Assembly (NCBI RefSeq): GCF_014219065.1
Contig: NZ_JACLGO010000002.1
Coordinates: 62,001-126,000 of the forward strand
Length of the DNA stretch: 64,000 nt
From: Halopseudomonas xiamenensis
Lineage (GTDB): Bacteria > Pseudomonadota > Gammaproteobacteria > Pseudomonadales > Pseudomonadaceae
Reading direction: 5' to 3'
Of the stretch, positions 23,938-33,321 are shown piece by piece (the first letter of the stretch is position 1; every line of letters starts with the position of its first letter). Both the position numbers and the translations under genes were made by a program. The notes under the pieces are model-generated. The model searched no databases, was not told the origin of the DNA, and saw only the letters and a list, made by a program, of their open reading frames with translations.

Positions 23938-25347
23938 CTAACCCGCCGCAGGCGCCCCCGCCAGCGAACGATAGACATTGACCATCGCCAGGGCCATGTC
24001 GGTCCGGCTCTGCACCAGGCGGTCGCGCATGGCCGTCAACTCCTGCTCCGCAGCGAGCAGCTCGAAATAACCGATAAAGCCCTGCTCATATCGATCACGC
24101 GCCTGCTCCACTGCCTGGGTGGCGGCCTCGGTAGCGTCCTGCAGCAGTGCCACCCGTTGATGCGACTGCTGGTAGCGCAGCAGCCAGGTCTCGGTTTCTT
24201 CCAGCGCCAGCAGGACCGTCTGCCGATAGTCGGCCAGCAATCCGGCGGACTGCGCATCCGCGGCATCAATACGGACCCGCACCTGCGCCCGGTCGAGGAA
24301 GCTCCAGTCAATGCCCAGCGCTACCCGCCCGCTCCGCGCCCCGGCGCTGAACAGGTCCGAGCCATTGCCGGCCAGCGAGCCGAGCAGTGCGCCCAGCGTG
24401 AAACGCGGGAACAGGTCGGCGCTGGCGACACCGATACGCGCGCTGGCCGCCGCCAGCCGCCGTTCGGCGGCCTGGATATCCGGTCGCCGGCGCAGTACCT
24501 CGCCGGGGCTGCCCGCCGCAATCGCCGGGGTACGTTCCGGCAGGGCCGCCGGCACTGTCAGCAGCGAGACCAGCGTGGTGGGCGCCTGGCCGGTCAATAC
24601 ACCGATCCGGTGCATGGCTGCGCCGATATCGGCGTTCAGTTGAGGAATGATTGCCCGGGTGGCATCCAGTTGTGCACGTGCACGCACCTGATCAAACAGC
24701 GTGCCGCGCCCGACCTCCAGGCGCGCGCTGACGATATCCAGCGAGGCCTGCTGCAGGCTGATGTTTTCCTCGGCCACGCGCAGCTGCTGTTGCAGGCCTC
24801 GCAACTCGAAGTAGCTGGCGGCCAGCTGGCCAGCCAGTGCCACCTGCAATGCCTGCCGATCCGCGCCCGCGGCCTGCAGCTCGGCTTCACTGGCTTCGGT
24901 GGCGCGCCGCAAGCGGCCGAACAAATCCAGCTCCCAGCTGAGCATCACACCGGCCTGATACAGCTCCAGCCGCTCTTGGTCCGGCTGACTGCGCTCCACT
25001 TCCGCCAGCCGCTGTCCAGATACCCCAGCGCCGGCGGTCACGCTCGGCAACTGCTCACGCCGGGTGCCGCGCAACAGCGCCTCGGCTTCCTGATAGCGGG
25101 CCAGGGCCGCCTGCAGGCTGTGATTCTCCGCCATCGTCTGCTCGATCAAGCGCGCCAGCAGCGGGTCTGCAAATCCCTGCCAGAACAACTGCTCATTGTC
25201 CGGCGCTGGGCTGTCCCCAGCCGTCGCGGCTGCCTGGTCATGGGTAAAATGATCCAGTTGCGGTGATGCGGGGGGCTGGTAGTCGGGTCCCACCGCACAG
25301 GCGCTCAACAGCACAGCAATTGACAGAATGCTTGCGAGCTTATTCAT
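23938..25347 (-). CDS. RND outer-membrane channel lipoprotein, OprN/OprM type
   Basis: A 469-residue TolC-family efflux protein. The signal peptide carries the lipobox LLSAC (Cys17), followed by AVGPDYQPP, the usual start of NodT/OprM lipoproteins. Two OEP repeats (about 60-250 and 270-460) supply the coiled-coil helices and beta strands; the trimer would form the outer-membrane exit of the pump. Its start overlaps the RND pump gene by 8 bp, so it is the last gene of a three-gene efflux operon. Drug range cannot be read from sequence. Confidence 0.9.
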   Translation of the reverse strand: MNKLASILSIAVLLSACAVGPDYQPPASPQLDHFTHDQAAATAGDSPAPDNEQLFWQGFADPLLARLIEQTMAENHSLQAALARYQEAEALLRGTRREQLPSVTAGAGVSGQRLAEVERSQPDQERLELYQAGVMLSWELDLFGRLRRATEASEAELQAAGADRQALQVALAGQLAASYFELRGLQQQLRVAEENISLQQASLDIVSARLEVGRGTLFDQVRARAQLDATRAIIPQLNADIGAAMHRIGVLTGQAPTTLVSLLTVPAALPERTPAIAAGSPGEVLRRRPDIQAAERRLAAASARIGVASADLFPRFTLGALLGSLAGNGSDLFSAGARSGRVALGIDWSFLDRAQVRVRIDAADAQSAGLLADYRQTVLLALEETETWLLRYQQSHQRVALLQDATEAATQAVEQARDRYEQGFIGYFELLAAEQELTAMRDRLVQSRTDMALAMVNVYRSLAGAPAAG

Positions 25348-28300
25348 CCGACTCTCCTGAGGGGTGTTCGCCCCGTTTGGCCAGGGTTCTCAAGGCCACG
25401 TAAAATACCGGCGTCAGCAACAAGCCGAACAGGGTCACGCCGATCATCCCGGTAAAGACCGTGATGCCCATGGCGTTACGCACCTCCGCCCCGGCTCCAG
25501 AGGCCACCACCAGCGGCACCACACCGGCAATGAAGGCCACCGAGGTCATGATGATCGGGCGCAGGCGTAGACGGCTGGCTTCCAGCGCGGCACTGACGGT
25601 GTCACGTCCCTGGATCTCGAGTTCGCGAGCGAACTCGACAATCAGGATCGCGTTCTTGCACGCCAGCCCCATCAGCACCACCAGTCCGACCTGAACGAAA
25701 ATATTGTTGTCGCCACCCGCCATCCAGACACCGAACAACGCCGCGAGCAGACACATCGGCACGATCAGAATCACCGCCAGCGGCATGACCCAACTTTCAT
25801 ACAGGGCGGCGAGCACCAGGAACACCAGCAGCAATGCCAGTGGGAAGACGACCATTGCCGCATTGCCCTGGGTCACCTGCTGAAAGCTCAGGTCGGTCCA
25901 CTCCAATGTCATGCCCGCCGGCAACACCTGGTCAGCGACCTGAATCACCGCCGCCAGGGTCTGGGCGGAGGACAGCATGGCCGGGTCGGACTGACCGATC
26001 AGATCCGCAGCCGGATAGCCGTTGTACCGGATCACCGGGTCCGGGCCGAAGCTTTCGCGCAGCGTGACCATGGTATTGAGCGGCACCATCTGGTTATTCG
26101 CGTTGCGTGTATAAAGATGATCGATGTCGCTGGGATCATTGCGAAATTCGGCATCGGCCTGGGCCATGACCCGGTAGGTGCGACCAAACAGATTGAAGTC
26201 GTTGATGTACTGCGAGCCAAAGTACAGCTGCAGGCTGCCGAACAGGTCCTGCAGGCTGACGCCCTGCGCCTTGGCCTGCATGCGGTCCACCTCGGCATCC
26301 AGTTGCGGCACGTTGGCCTGATAGGAACTGAACGGGTAGAACATGCCAGGTGTTTCACTCAGTGCCAGGGTCAGCGCATCGGTGGCGGTTTGCAGTTCAC
26401 CATAACCGGCGCCGCGACGATCCTGTACATACAGTGAGTAACCCGAGCCCGCACCCAACCCGAACACCGGTGGCGGCATGAAGGTAATGGCGAAGCCTTC
26501 ATTGATGCCGCCCAGCTTGGCGTTGATGTCATCGGAGATCGCCTGGGCGGTGCGGTCGCGATCCGCAAAGTCGTCGAACACCATGAACACCGTACCTACA
26601 TTCGGCGTGTTGGTGCCCTGCAGCGCGTTGAAGCCGACAAAGGCCAGCGCGTCGGCAACGCCCTCGGTTTCCAGCGCCAGCTCACTGACCCGCCGCGCAA
26701 CCGCTTCGGTACGGTCCAGCGAGGCGCCTTCGGGCAGGCGAATACTGCCGATCAGGTAGGTCTTGTCCTGGGTCGGAATAAAGCCGCCAGGCACCTGATT
26801 GAACATCAAGGCGGTGCCGCCCAGCAGCAGCACATACAGCCCGAACACCAGCCCCCGGCGGCTCAGACTGCGGCCCACCAGCCACTCGTAACGCTGGGCA
26901 TTGCGCAGGAAGAAACGGTTGAACGGGCGGAAGATCCAGCCGAACAGGCGATTGATGATGCGCGCGGGCAGATCCGGCGCCGCACCGTGGGGTTTGAGCA
27001 GGTTCGCCGCCAGCGCCGGCGACAGGGTCAGCGAATTGATCGCCGAGATCACCGTGGCGATGGCAATGGTCATCGCGAACTGACGGTAGAACTCGCCGGT
27101 GATGCCATCCAGAAATGCCATGGGCACAAATACCGCGCAGAGCACCAAGCTGATGGCGACGATAGGCCCGCTCACTTCCCGCATCGCCTGGTGCGCCGCG
27201 GCCAGCGGCGCCAGACCCTGTTCGATATTGCGCTCGACGTTTTCCACCACCACGATGGCATCGTCCACCACGATGCCGATGGCCAGCACCATGGCGAACA
27301 GGGTCAGCGTATTGATCGAAAAACCCATCAGCAACAGCACCGCAAAGGTGCCGACGATCGACACCGGCACTGCCAGCAGCGGAATCAGCGAGGCGCGCCA
27401 GGTCTGCAGGAACAGGATCACCACCAGCACCACCAGGGCAACCGCCTCAAGCAGCGTCATGATCACCGCCTTGATCGAGGTGCTGACGAACACCGTCGGG
27501 TCGTAGGCGATTTCCCAGTTCAAGCCCTCGGGGAAGTCCGCCTGCAGCTCGGCCATCTTGTCGCGTATCGCTGCCGACACCTCAAGGGCATTGGAACCGG
27601 GCGCCTGGAAGATCGGCAGGGCTACCGCCTGGCGCCCATTGAGCAGCGCCCGCAACGCATCCTGCGACGCGGCCAGCTCGATGCGTGCCACATCCTTGAG
27701 CAGCATCACTTCACCCTGTTCTCCGGTCTTCAGCACGATGTTGCCGAACTCTTCAACCGTTTCCAGCCGCCCCCTGGCATTGATCGGAATCAGCATATCG
27801 GAGCCATCCGGCATCGGCGGCGCACCTATCTGCCCGGCCGAGACCTGGATGTTCTGTTCGCGCACCGCGGCGCTGATGTCACCAGCGGTCACCCCCAGCG
27901 ACGCCGCACGTTGCGGGTCTATCCACAGGCGCATCGCATAGTCACCAGCGCCAAACAGACCTGCCTCCCCGACGCCGGGGATGCGCGCCAGTTCATCGCG
28001 AATGTGCAGCACCGCATAGTTGCGTATATAGGTCGCGTCCAGGCTGTCGTCCGGTGAGGTCAGGTGCACCGCCATCATCAGGTTGGGCGACTGTTTCTGG
28101 GTGGTCACGCCGAGCTGGCGCACATCTTCCGGCAACCGCGGCAACGCCTGGGATACCCGGTTCTGTACCTGCACCTGGGCCTGGTCGGGGTCGGTGCCCA
28201 GCGCAAAGGTCACCGTCAGCGCCAGACTGCCATCGCTGCCTGCCACCGACTTCATGTAGATCATGTTCTCGACGCCGTTGATGGCCTCTTCCAGTGGTGT

Positions 28301-28492
28301 GGCCACGGTTTCGGAAATGGTCCTGGGATTGGCCCCCGGATAACTGGCATTGACCAGCACACTGGGCGGCACCACCTCGGGATGCTCGCTCACCGGCAGC
28401 AGCGGAATGCTGATCAGCCCGACGACGAAGATAATGATCGACAGCACCGAGGCAAAAATCGGTCTGTCTACGAAGAAGCGCGAGAAATTCAC
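25340..28492 (-). CDS. RND efflux inner-membrane pump, MexF-like
   Basis: A 1050-residue HAE1-type RND transporter. It starts MNFSRFFVDRPIFASVLSI, as AcrB/MexF pumps do, has 12 helices with two large periplasmic loops (about 30-335 and 560-870), and the proton-relay acidic pair in helix 4 (GIVVDDAIVVVENVER). Sequence features such as VVPPSVLVNASYPGANP and LTSPDDSLDATYIRNYA point to the MexF subfamily (chloramphenicol, quinolone, trimethoprim export in P. aeruginosa). Substrates here are not known. Gene order is adaptor-pump-channel, with an 83-bp gap from the adaptor. Confidence 0.92.
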   Translation of the reverse strand: MNFSRFFVDRPIFASVLSIIIFVVGLISIPLLPVSEHPEVVPPSVLVNASYPGANPRTISETVATPLEEAINGVENMIYMKSVAGSDGSLALTVTFALGTDPDQAQVQVQNRVSQALPRLPEDVRQLGVTTQKQSPNLMMAVHLTSPDDSLDATYIRNYAVLHIRDELARIPGVGEAGLFGAGDYAMRLWIDPQRAASLGVTAGDISAAVREQNIQVSAGQIGAPPMPDGSDMLIPINARGRLETVEEFGNIVLKTGEQGEVMLLKDVARIELAASQDALRALLNGRQAVALPIFQAPGSNALEVSAAIRDKMAELQADFPEGLNWEIAYDPTVFVSTSIKAVIMTLLEAVALVVLVVILFLQTWRASLIPLLAVPVSIVGTFAVLLLMGFSINTLTLFAMVLAIGIVVDDAIVVVENVERNIEQGLAPLAAAHQAMREVSGPIVAISLVLCAVFVPMAFLDGITGEFYRQFAMTIAIATVISAINSLTLSPALAANLLKPHGAAPDLPARIINRLFGWIFRPFNRFFLRNAQRYEWLVGRSLSRRGLVFGLYVLLLGGTALMFNQVPGGFIPTQDKTYLIGSIRLPEGASLDRTEAVARRVSELALETEGVADALAFVGFNALQGTNTPNVGTVFMVFDDFADRDRTAQAISDDINAKLGGINEGFAITFMPPPVFGLGAGSGYSLYVQDRRGAGYGELQTATDALTLALSETPGMFYPFSSYQANVPQLDAEVDRMQAKAQGVSLQDLFGSLQLYFGSQYINDFNLFGRTYRVMAQADAEFRNDPSDIDHLYTRNANNQMVPLNTMVTLRESFGPDPVIRYNGYPAADLIGQSDPAMLSSAQTLAAVIQVADQVLPAGMTLEWTDLSFQQVTQGNAAMVVFPLALLLVFLVLAALYESWVMPLAVILIVPMCLLAALFGVWMAGGDNNIFVQVGLVVLMGLACKNAILIVEFARELEIQGRDTVSAALEASRLRLRPIIMTSVAFIAGVVPLVVASGAGAEVRNAMGITVFTGMIGVTLFGLLLTPVFYVALRTLAKRGEHPSGESDE

Positions 28493-28575
28493 GGCAAAGG
28501 CCTCCCGGAGCGCGTCTGCAAGACGCGCCCGTATTCAATGGGGCTGGAAAGGTAGTAAGTAGGAGCGCCAGCGCC

Positions 28576-29727
28576 TCAGCGGGCCAGGGCAACCACCGGT
28601 GCCGGGGCGCGGCGCATCTGCACCCACTGCGGTGCCACTTCGATACCCGGGCTGGCAATTTTCTGCAGACCGCTGACCACAACCCGGTCACCGGCGGCCA
28701 GACCTGCGGTAATCACCAGCAGGCCGTCCACCCGCCGACCGGTCTTGACGATGCGCCGCTCGGCACGGTTATCGTCGTTGAGCACATAGACGTAACGGCG
28801 ATCCTGGTCGGTCATCACGGCTTTCTGATCGACCAGCAGGGCTGCCGCAGCAGCAGCTACCGGCATCTCCACCCGGGCGAATTGACCGGGGCGCAAGGCG
28901 CCGTCGGGATTGGCCACCTCGGCGCGGTATTGCAAGGTACCGGTACGGCTGTTGTACTGGTTATCGACGAAATCCAACTGCCCCTCATAGGGAAAGTCCT
29001 GCCCGCTCGCCAGCCCGATCCGTACCGGCACCGACGGGCCATGGGGGTTATCCTGCACAGTCTGCTGATCACTTTCGAAATACACATACAGCGGGTCGAC
29101 CGATACCAGGGTTGCCAGCAACGTTGTGTCGGCCGTGGCAAGATTGCCGCGGGTCACCTGGGCACGGCCGATGCGACCGCTGACGGGAGCCCTGACCTGG
29201 GTATATTCCAGATCCAGCTGCGCACTCTGCAGCGCCGCAGCCGCGGCGTTGACCGCCGCCTGGGCCATGCTTCGGGCGGCATTGCGCTGCTCGAACTCCT
29301 CCCGGGAAATCGCCCGCCGCTCCCACAACTGCTCCGAGCGGGTTGCCTCGCTGCGCGCCAGGGTCAACTGGCTGCGCATGCGGGCCAGTTCGGCCTGCGC
29401 CAATTGCTCACGGGCCTGATATGGCCGCGGGTCTATAGTGAAGAGCACGTCACCCTGGTCAACTAATTCACCCTCCTTGAACGCCACCTGGTCGATGTAG
29501 CCGCTGACCCGCGGCCGCAGCTCTACCCGCTGGGGCGCCTCGACCCGGCCACTGAAAGCGCCCCACAGCGTCACCTGCTCGGCCTTGACCTCGGCCACCT
29601 CGACTGCAGGCGGTGGCGGCGTTGTACTATCCTGGCTCTGGCCCCGGGCATCGCAGCCGGCCAGCCCCATCAGCAGGGCTGCACCGAGCAAGGCCACTCT
29701 GGCTTGGTTGTAGGTTATTGCTTGCAT
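28576..29727 (-). CDS. RND periplasmic adaptor, MexE-like
   Basis: A 383-residue membrane-fusion protein. The lipobox LAGC at Cys25 implies inner-membrane anchoring. The barrel-sandwich/lipoyl parts and alpha-hairpin lie at about 60-180 (RVSGYIDQVAFKEGELVDQGDVLF), with beta-barrel and membrane-proximal domains after. It links the pump to the channel. First gene of the operon; transcription starts in the 326-bp region shared with the divergent AraC regulator, which probably controls it. In P. aeruginosa mexEF-oprN is controlled by MexT (LysR); no LysR gene is near here. Confidence 0.9.
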   Translation of the reverse strand: MQAITYNQARVALLGAALLMGLAGCDARGQSQDSTTPPPPAVEVAEVKAEQVTLWGAFSGRVEAPQRVELRPRVSGYIDQVAFKEGELVDQGDVLFTIDPRPYQAREQLAQAELARMRSQLTLARSEATRSEQLWERRAISREEFEQRNAARSMAQAAVNAAAAALQSAQLDLEYTQVRAPVSGRIGRAQVTRGNLATADTTLLATLVSVDPLYVYFESDQQTVQDNPHGPSVPVRIGLASGQDFPYEGQLDFVDNQYNSRTGTLQYRAEVANPDGALRPGQFARVEMPVAAAAAALLVDQKAVMTDQDRRYVYVLNDDNRAERRIVKTGRRVDGLLVITAGLAAGDRVVVSGLQKIASPGIEVAPQWVQMRRAPAPVVALAR

Positions 29728-30053
29728 AATCGTTCTCGCTTCCCCTCAGGGATCACTGGTCAGTCACAGCAGGCACAGGGCCTTGGTAGCGATGAACGAT
29801 ACGATCAGTTGCCTTGCAGCAGATAGCGCGTTACTGGCGCATGATTGCCTGATCCTATTTTTCCCGATTTATCAGCATGCATAGTCATGGCTGGAACAGT
29901 GCGCCCAGGAAAAATTTCAGCGTCTCTGCAGGTCACGATCAATGCAGGTTTGAGCGATCCTACTGGATCATTGCCTATTCCTGCAAAACGCAGCTGGAGG
30001 GCTTATGCCTTACCTGATCCTGTATATACTGCGTGCAGCCCTTGGAGGTCCGT
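29728..30053. promoter_or_regulatory. Efflux-operon/AraC divergent control region
   Basis: A 326-bp gap without a supported gene. A 15-mer TGATTGCCTGATCCT (29842-29856) recurs as TCATTGCCTATTCCT (29968-29982, 12 of 15 identical) and as GCCTTACCTGATCCT (30007-30021, 11 of 15). All are in the same orientation, as expected of AraC-family asymmetric sites. The copy at 30007 lies next to a TATACT (30024-30029) that could be the -10 box of the regulator, so it may act in autorepression. Confidence 0.5.
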
Positions 30054-31025
30054 ATGAACACCGCCGCCTACTCAACCCCTGCAGTTGCCCCGTCAGAGCC
30101 GCCAGCCGAACCCATGTGCCGGCAACTGGCCGATCTGGTCTCAACCAGAGTCACCACGCAGGGCATCCACAAAACCAGCATTCCAGGGCTGGAGCTGTTT
30201 CGCATCGATGCCCCCTCCGGCTGCGTATCCAGCGTGTATGAACCGTCGCTGTGCGTTATTGCCCAGGGCCGAAAGACGGTCCAGCTGGGTGATCGCGAGA
30301 TCGTCTATGGGGCACTCAGCTATATGGTTTCCAGCGTCGATCTGCCGGTCAATGGCCGCGTGATAGACGCCTCGGCAGAACACCCCTACCTGGCGGTGAA
30401 GATCAGTATCGATCCGGCGGAGGTGGCTGATCTGGTGCTGCAACTGGACGATGCCGAGGTGGCCAGGGAACAGACTGACTGCCCCTATTCCGCCTGCGGT
30501 CTGTGTGTCGCCCAGGTGGACCTGGGCATCCTTGATGCGATGACCCGCCTGGTTCAGTTGCTCGACTCGCCAACCGACGCCCGGGTGCTGGCACCATTGA
30601 TCCAGCGCGAGATCATTTACCGCGCGCTGGTGGGCGAGATGGGCCCGCGCATGCGCGAGTTCGTCTCCGCCGACAGTCATTCACACCGCATCTCCCGGGT
30701 GATTGCGGTGCTCAAGACCCGCTTCGCCGAACCGCTGCGGGTGCGCGAGTTGGCGGAAAACGTCAACATGAGCGAATCGGCCCTGTATCACAGCTTCAAG
30801 CAGGTCACCTGCATGTCGCCGGTACAGTTTCAGAAGAAGCTGCGCCTGCATGAGGCGCGCAGATTGATGCTCAGCGAGGGCCTGGAAGCCGCTACCGCCA
30901 GCTACCGGGTCGGCTATGAAAGTCCCTCGCATTTCAGCCGGGAATACAGCCGCATGTTCGGTGCGCCACCACGTGCCGATGTGGTCAAACTGCGCGGGGA
31001 GGCACGCCTGCATCTGCCAGCCTGA
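30054..31025 (+). CDS. AraC-family transcriptional regulator
   Basis: A 323-residue regulator. The N-terminal half (about 25-190) is the AraC_N cupin-like type (EPSLCVIAQGRKTVQLGDREIVYG), and the C-terminal 100 residues form two HTH motifs (LRVRELAENVNMSESALYHSFKQVTCMSP and the FSREYSRMFGAPP end). The ATG at 30054 was chosen for its GGAGG 5 bp upstream. A CPYSACGLC stretch near residue 150 could bind a metal or sense redox; related CmrA-type regulators of P. aeruginosa respond to electrophilic stress and turn on mexEF-oprN. Divergent from the RND operon, it is its likely activator. Confidence 0.85.
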   Translation: MNTAAYSTPAVAPSEPPAEPMCRQLADLVSTRVTTQGIHKTSIPGLELFRIDAPSGCVSSVYEPSLCVIAQGRKTVQLGDREIVYGALSYMVSSVDLPVNGRVIDASAEHPYLAVKISIDPAEVADLVLQLDDAEVAREQTDCPYSACGLCVAQVDLGILDAMTRLVQLLDSPTDARVLAPLIQREIIYRALVGEMGPRMREFVSADSHSHRISRVIAVLKTRFAEPLRVRELAENVNMSESALYHSFKQVTCMSPVQFQKKLRLHEARRLMLSEGLEAATASYRVGYESPSHFSREYSRMFGAPPRADVVKLRGEARLHLPA

Positions 31026-31043
31026 CCGGCAACGCACCCTCCC

Positions 31044-31075
31044 AACCGGCCACTGGCAACAGCGGCCGGTTTTTC
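31044..31075 (+). terminator. Rho-independent terminator after the AraC gene
   Basis: AACCGGCC and GGCCGGTT form an 8-bp stem around a 12-nt loop, followed by a short T-run. The converging tctE gene ends immediately beyond it. Confidence 0.8.
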
Positions 31076-32473
31076 TCATCTCCCCGGTTCGCTGGGGAAA
31101 CGCACCCGCACCAGCAGCCCACCCAACCTGCCTTGCTCAAGACTGATATTGGCCCGATGGGCTCGACAGATCTCCCCGACAATCGACAAACCCAAGCCGC
31201 TGCCTTCGCCACCGTGCCGATAGAATCGCTCGAAGACCCTGGTACGCTCGGCCTCGGGGATACCAGGCCCGGTATCCTCGACTTCCAGAAAACGACCTGC
31301 GGCCAAGCGCAGAATTACCTGGCCGCCAACTGGTGTATGTGCCAGCGCATTGTCGATCAGGTTACCGAGCAGCTCCTGCAGCAGGGTCGGCTCGCCCCAG
31401 ACGGTGAAGGGCTGCGATACCTCCAGCGCCAGTTCCACGCCGCGATCATAGGCCAGCGGTACCATGGCCATCGCCACCTCCTGCACCAGCGGCTGCATGG
31501 CGATACGTTCGGCGCTACCATCGGCTACCGCCCTGGCCCCGCGCTCGATGCGCGCCATGGACAACAGCCGGTTGGCCAGGGCGATGGTGCGGTCGGTGCT
31601 CCGTTCGGCATCCTTCAGCGCCTGGTGCCATTGCTCGGGGCGAGTGGAGCGTAGGCCGAATTCGATGCGCGCCTTCAGCGCCGACAGCGGCGTGCGCAGC
31701 TCATGCGAGGCCTCGGCGATAAAGTCACGCTGGCGCTCGAAGTTGTCCTTGAGCTGACTGGTGAAATGGTTGATGGCATCCACCAGCGGGCTGATCTCCC
31801 GTTGCAGCCCTTCGGTACTGATCGGGCTCAGGTCATCGCTGCGGCGCCCGGCCACCTCTTCCTTGACCCGGCGCAACGGCCCCAGCGCGGCGTTCACCGT
31901 CAGCCAGACCAGCAGCAGGGCGCTGATACTGAGCACGCCCAGGTTGATCAGCGAGCGATGCAGCAGGCTGCGCGCCATGCCTTCGCGGGCGTTCAGCGTT
32001 TCCGCCACGCGGATCTCCGCCATGCCATGCTCGTCACCGATGCGCACTGGCTGCAGCAGGCTGACCAGACGCACCTGCGCGCCGCGGTAATGGCCGTCGT
32101 AGAAGCGCGCCAGCGCCGGATAGTCACTGGTCATGGGGGTGCCCTGCGGTGGCGCCGGCAGGTCCTCGTAGCCGGAAACGGACAGCCCTTGCCGATCCAG
32201 CACCTGGTAGTACAGGCGGCCGGTGATGTCGTAGGCGAAGTTGTCCAGGGCGATATAGGGCACCTCCACCGATAACCTGCCCTCGGCGTCGAACAGGCGC
32301 TCGGCGATGCTCCGCGCCGAGGACAGCAGCGAACGGTCGTAGGCGGTATCGGCGGCGTTGCGCGCGTTCCAGTAGGCGCTGATCGCCGCCAATACCAGCA
32401 GCAGGCTGAGCATCAGCGCCAGCCGCACCATCAGCCGCCGGCGCAGGCTGCCGGCGCTGCGCCGGCGACTCAT
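31076..32473 (-). CDS. tctE: Tricarboxylate-sensing histidine kinase TctE
   Basis: A 465-residue kinase. TM1 (about 15-35) and TM2 (about 180-200) flank a 2CSK_N-type sensor domain; then HAMP, H-box SHELRTPLSALKARIEF (about 270), N-box LLGNLIDNALAHT and G-boxes DTGPGIP and GSGLGLSI. With TctD it controls uptake of citrate-like acids in P. aeruginosa and Salmonella. It overlaps tctD by 4 bp. Divergent opdH-tctCBA supports the function. Confidence 0.88.
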   Translation of the reverse strand: MSRRRSAGSLRRRLMVRLALMLSLLLVLAAISAYWNARNAADTAYDRSLLSSARSIAERLFDAEGRLSVEVPYIALDNFAYDITGRLYYQVLDRQGLSVSGYEDLPAPPQGTPMTSDYPALARFYDGHYRGAQVRLVSLLQPVRIGDEHGMAEIRVAETLNAREGMARSLLHRSLINLGVLSISALLLVWLTVNAALGPLRRVKEEVAGRRSDDLSPISTEGLQREISPLVDAINHFTSQLKDNFERQRDFIAEASHELRTPLSALKARIEFGLRSTRPEQWHQALKDAERSTDRTIALANRLLSMARIERGARAVADGSAERIAMQPLVQEVAMAMVPLAYDRGVELALEVSQPFTVWGEPTLLQELLGNLIDNALAHTPVGGQVILRLAAGRFLEVEDTGPGIPEAERTRVFERFYRHGGEGSGLGLSIVGEICRAHRANISLEQGRLGGLLVRVRFPSEPGR

Positions 32474-33138
32474 TCGCTGACTTCCAGCAGATAGCCCAGG
32501 CCGCGGAAGGTGACGATGCGCACGCCGCTGCCCTCGAGCTTGCGCCGCAGGCGGGAAATGTAGATCTCGATGGCCTCGGGACTGGCGTCCTGGTCCAGGC
32601 CGAACACCTTGCTGGCCAGCTGTTCCTTGTTCAGCAAGCGTCCCGGCCGGCTGATCAGGTTTTCCAGTACCGCATGTTCGCGCGAGGGTAACTGCAGGGG
32701 CGCATCGCCCAGGCTGAAGCGGCGGTCGGTCAGGTCATAGACCAGCGGCCCGCAACGCTGCTGGCGCTCGCCCCCCATCAGGCTGCGGCGCAGCAGGGCA
32801 TTGACCCGCGCCTCCAGTTCGCTGAGTTCGAAGGGTTTGGCCAGGTAGTCATCGGCGCCCAGGTTGAGCCCGCGCACCCGGTCGCTGACCTCACCCCGCG
32901 CGGTGAGGATCAGCACCGCCAGGGTCTGGCGCCGCTCGCGCAACTGGCGCAACACCTCGAAGCCGTCCATGCGTGGCAGGCCGACATCGAGAATGGCCAG
33001 GGCATAGTCCTCACTGCGCAACGCCAGGTCGGCAGCCACACCGTCGTGCAGCGTGTCCACCGTCAAACCGCCCGCCTTGAGCGCGCGGGTCAGGCTGTCA
33101 GCCAGCTCCGGATCGTCTTCCACCAGCAGAATACGCAC
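32470..33138 (-). CDS. tctD: OmpR-family response regulator TctD
   Basis: A 222-residue regulator with GTG start. The receiver has DD (8-9), phosphoacceptor Asp51 (ILDVGLPRMDG) and Lys in LAKPFEL (about 101); the winged-helix Trans_reg_C domain (about 128-218) has the usual ending SRLRRKLEGSGVRIVTFRGLGYLL. It is expected to activate opdH-tctCBA. The 183-bp gap to opdH contains OmpR-style direct repeats at 33215-33230. Confidence 0.9.
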   Translation of the reverse strand: MRILLVEDDPELADSLTRALKAGGLTVDTLHDGVAADLALRSEDYALAILDVGLPRMDGFEVLRQLRERRQTLAVLILTARGEVSDRVRGLNLGADDYLAKPFELSELEARVNALLRRSLMGGERQQRCGPLVYDLTDRRFSLGDAPLQLPSREHAVLENLISRPGRLLNKEQLASKVFGLDQDASPEAIEIYISRLRRKLEGSGVRIVTFRGLGYLLEVSE

Positions 33139-33214
33139 CGGCCCGTTCCTCCTAAGATCGTTTAACCGAGTTTACACCGCCAGTCGCGCTCCAGCAGTGG
33201 CAAGTTTCGATGAC

Positions 33215-33230
33215 AGGTTGATGAAAGGTT
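33215..33230 (+). promoter_or_regulatory. AGGTT direct repeats at 11-bp spacing, candidate TctD box
   Basis: AGGTT at 33215-33219 recurs at 33226-33230, one helical turn (11 bp) apart, the normal arrangement for OmpR/PhoB-type regulators. A related AAGTTT stands at 33202. It lies about 90 bp upstream of opdH. Confidence 0.4.
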
Positions 33231-33297
33231 TCCACATTAGGCTGCGGAACCTTACACCGAATATCACCCGATTCAGAGAGAGCGCACAGCGCTCCGT

Positions 33298-33311
33298 ACA
33301 ACAAAAATAAT
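33298..33311 (+). promoter_or_regulatory. A-rich Hfq/Crc-type motif over the opdH start
   Basis: ACAACAAAAATAAT contains the AAnAAnAA pattern that Hfq with Crc binds in Pseudomonas mRNAs for catabolite repression. It directly precedes the ribosome-binding site of opdH, where it would block translation on preferred carbon sources. Confidence 0.4.
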
Positions 33312-33321
33312 GGAGAAGCTG

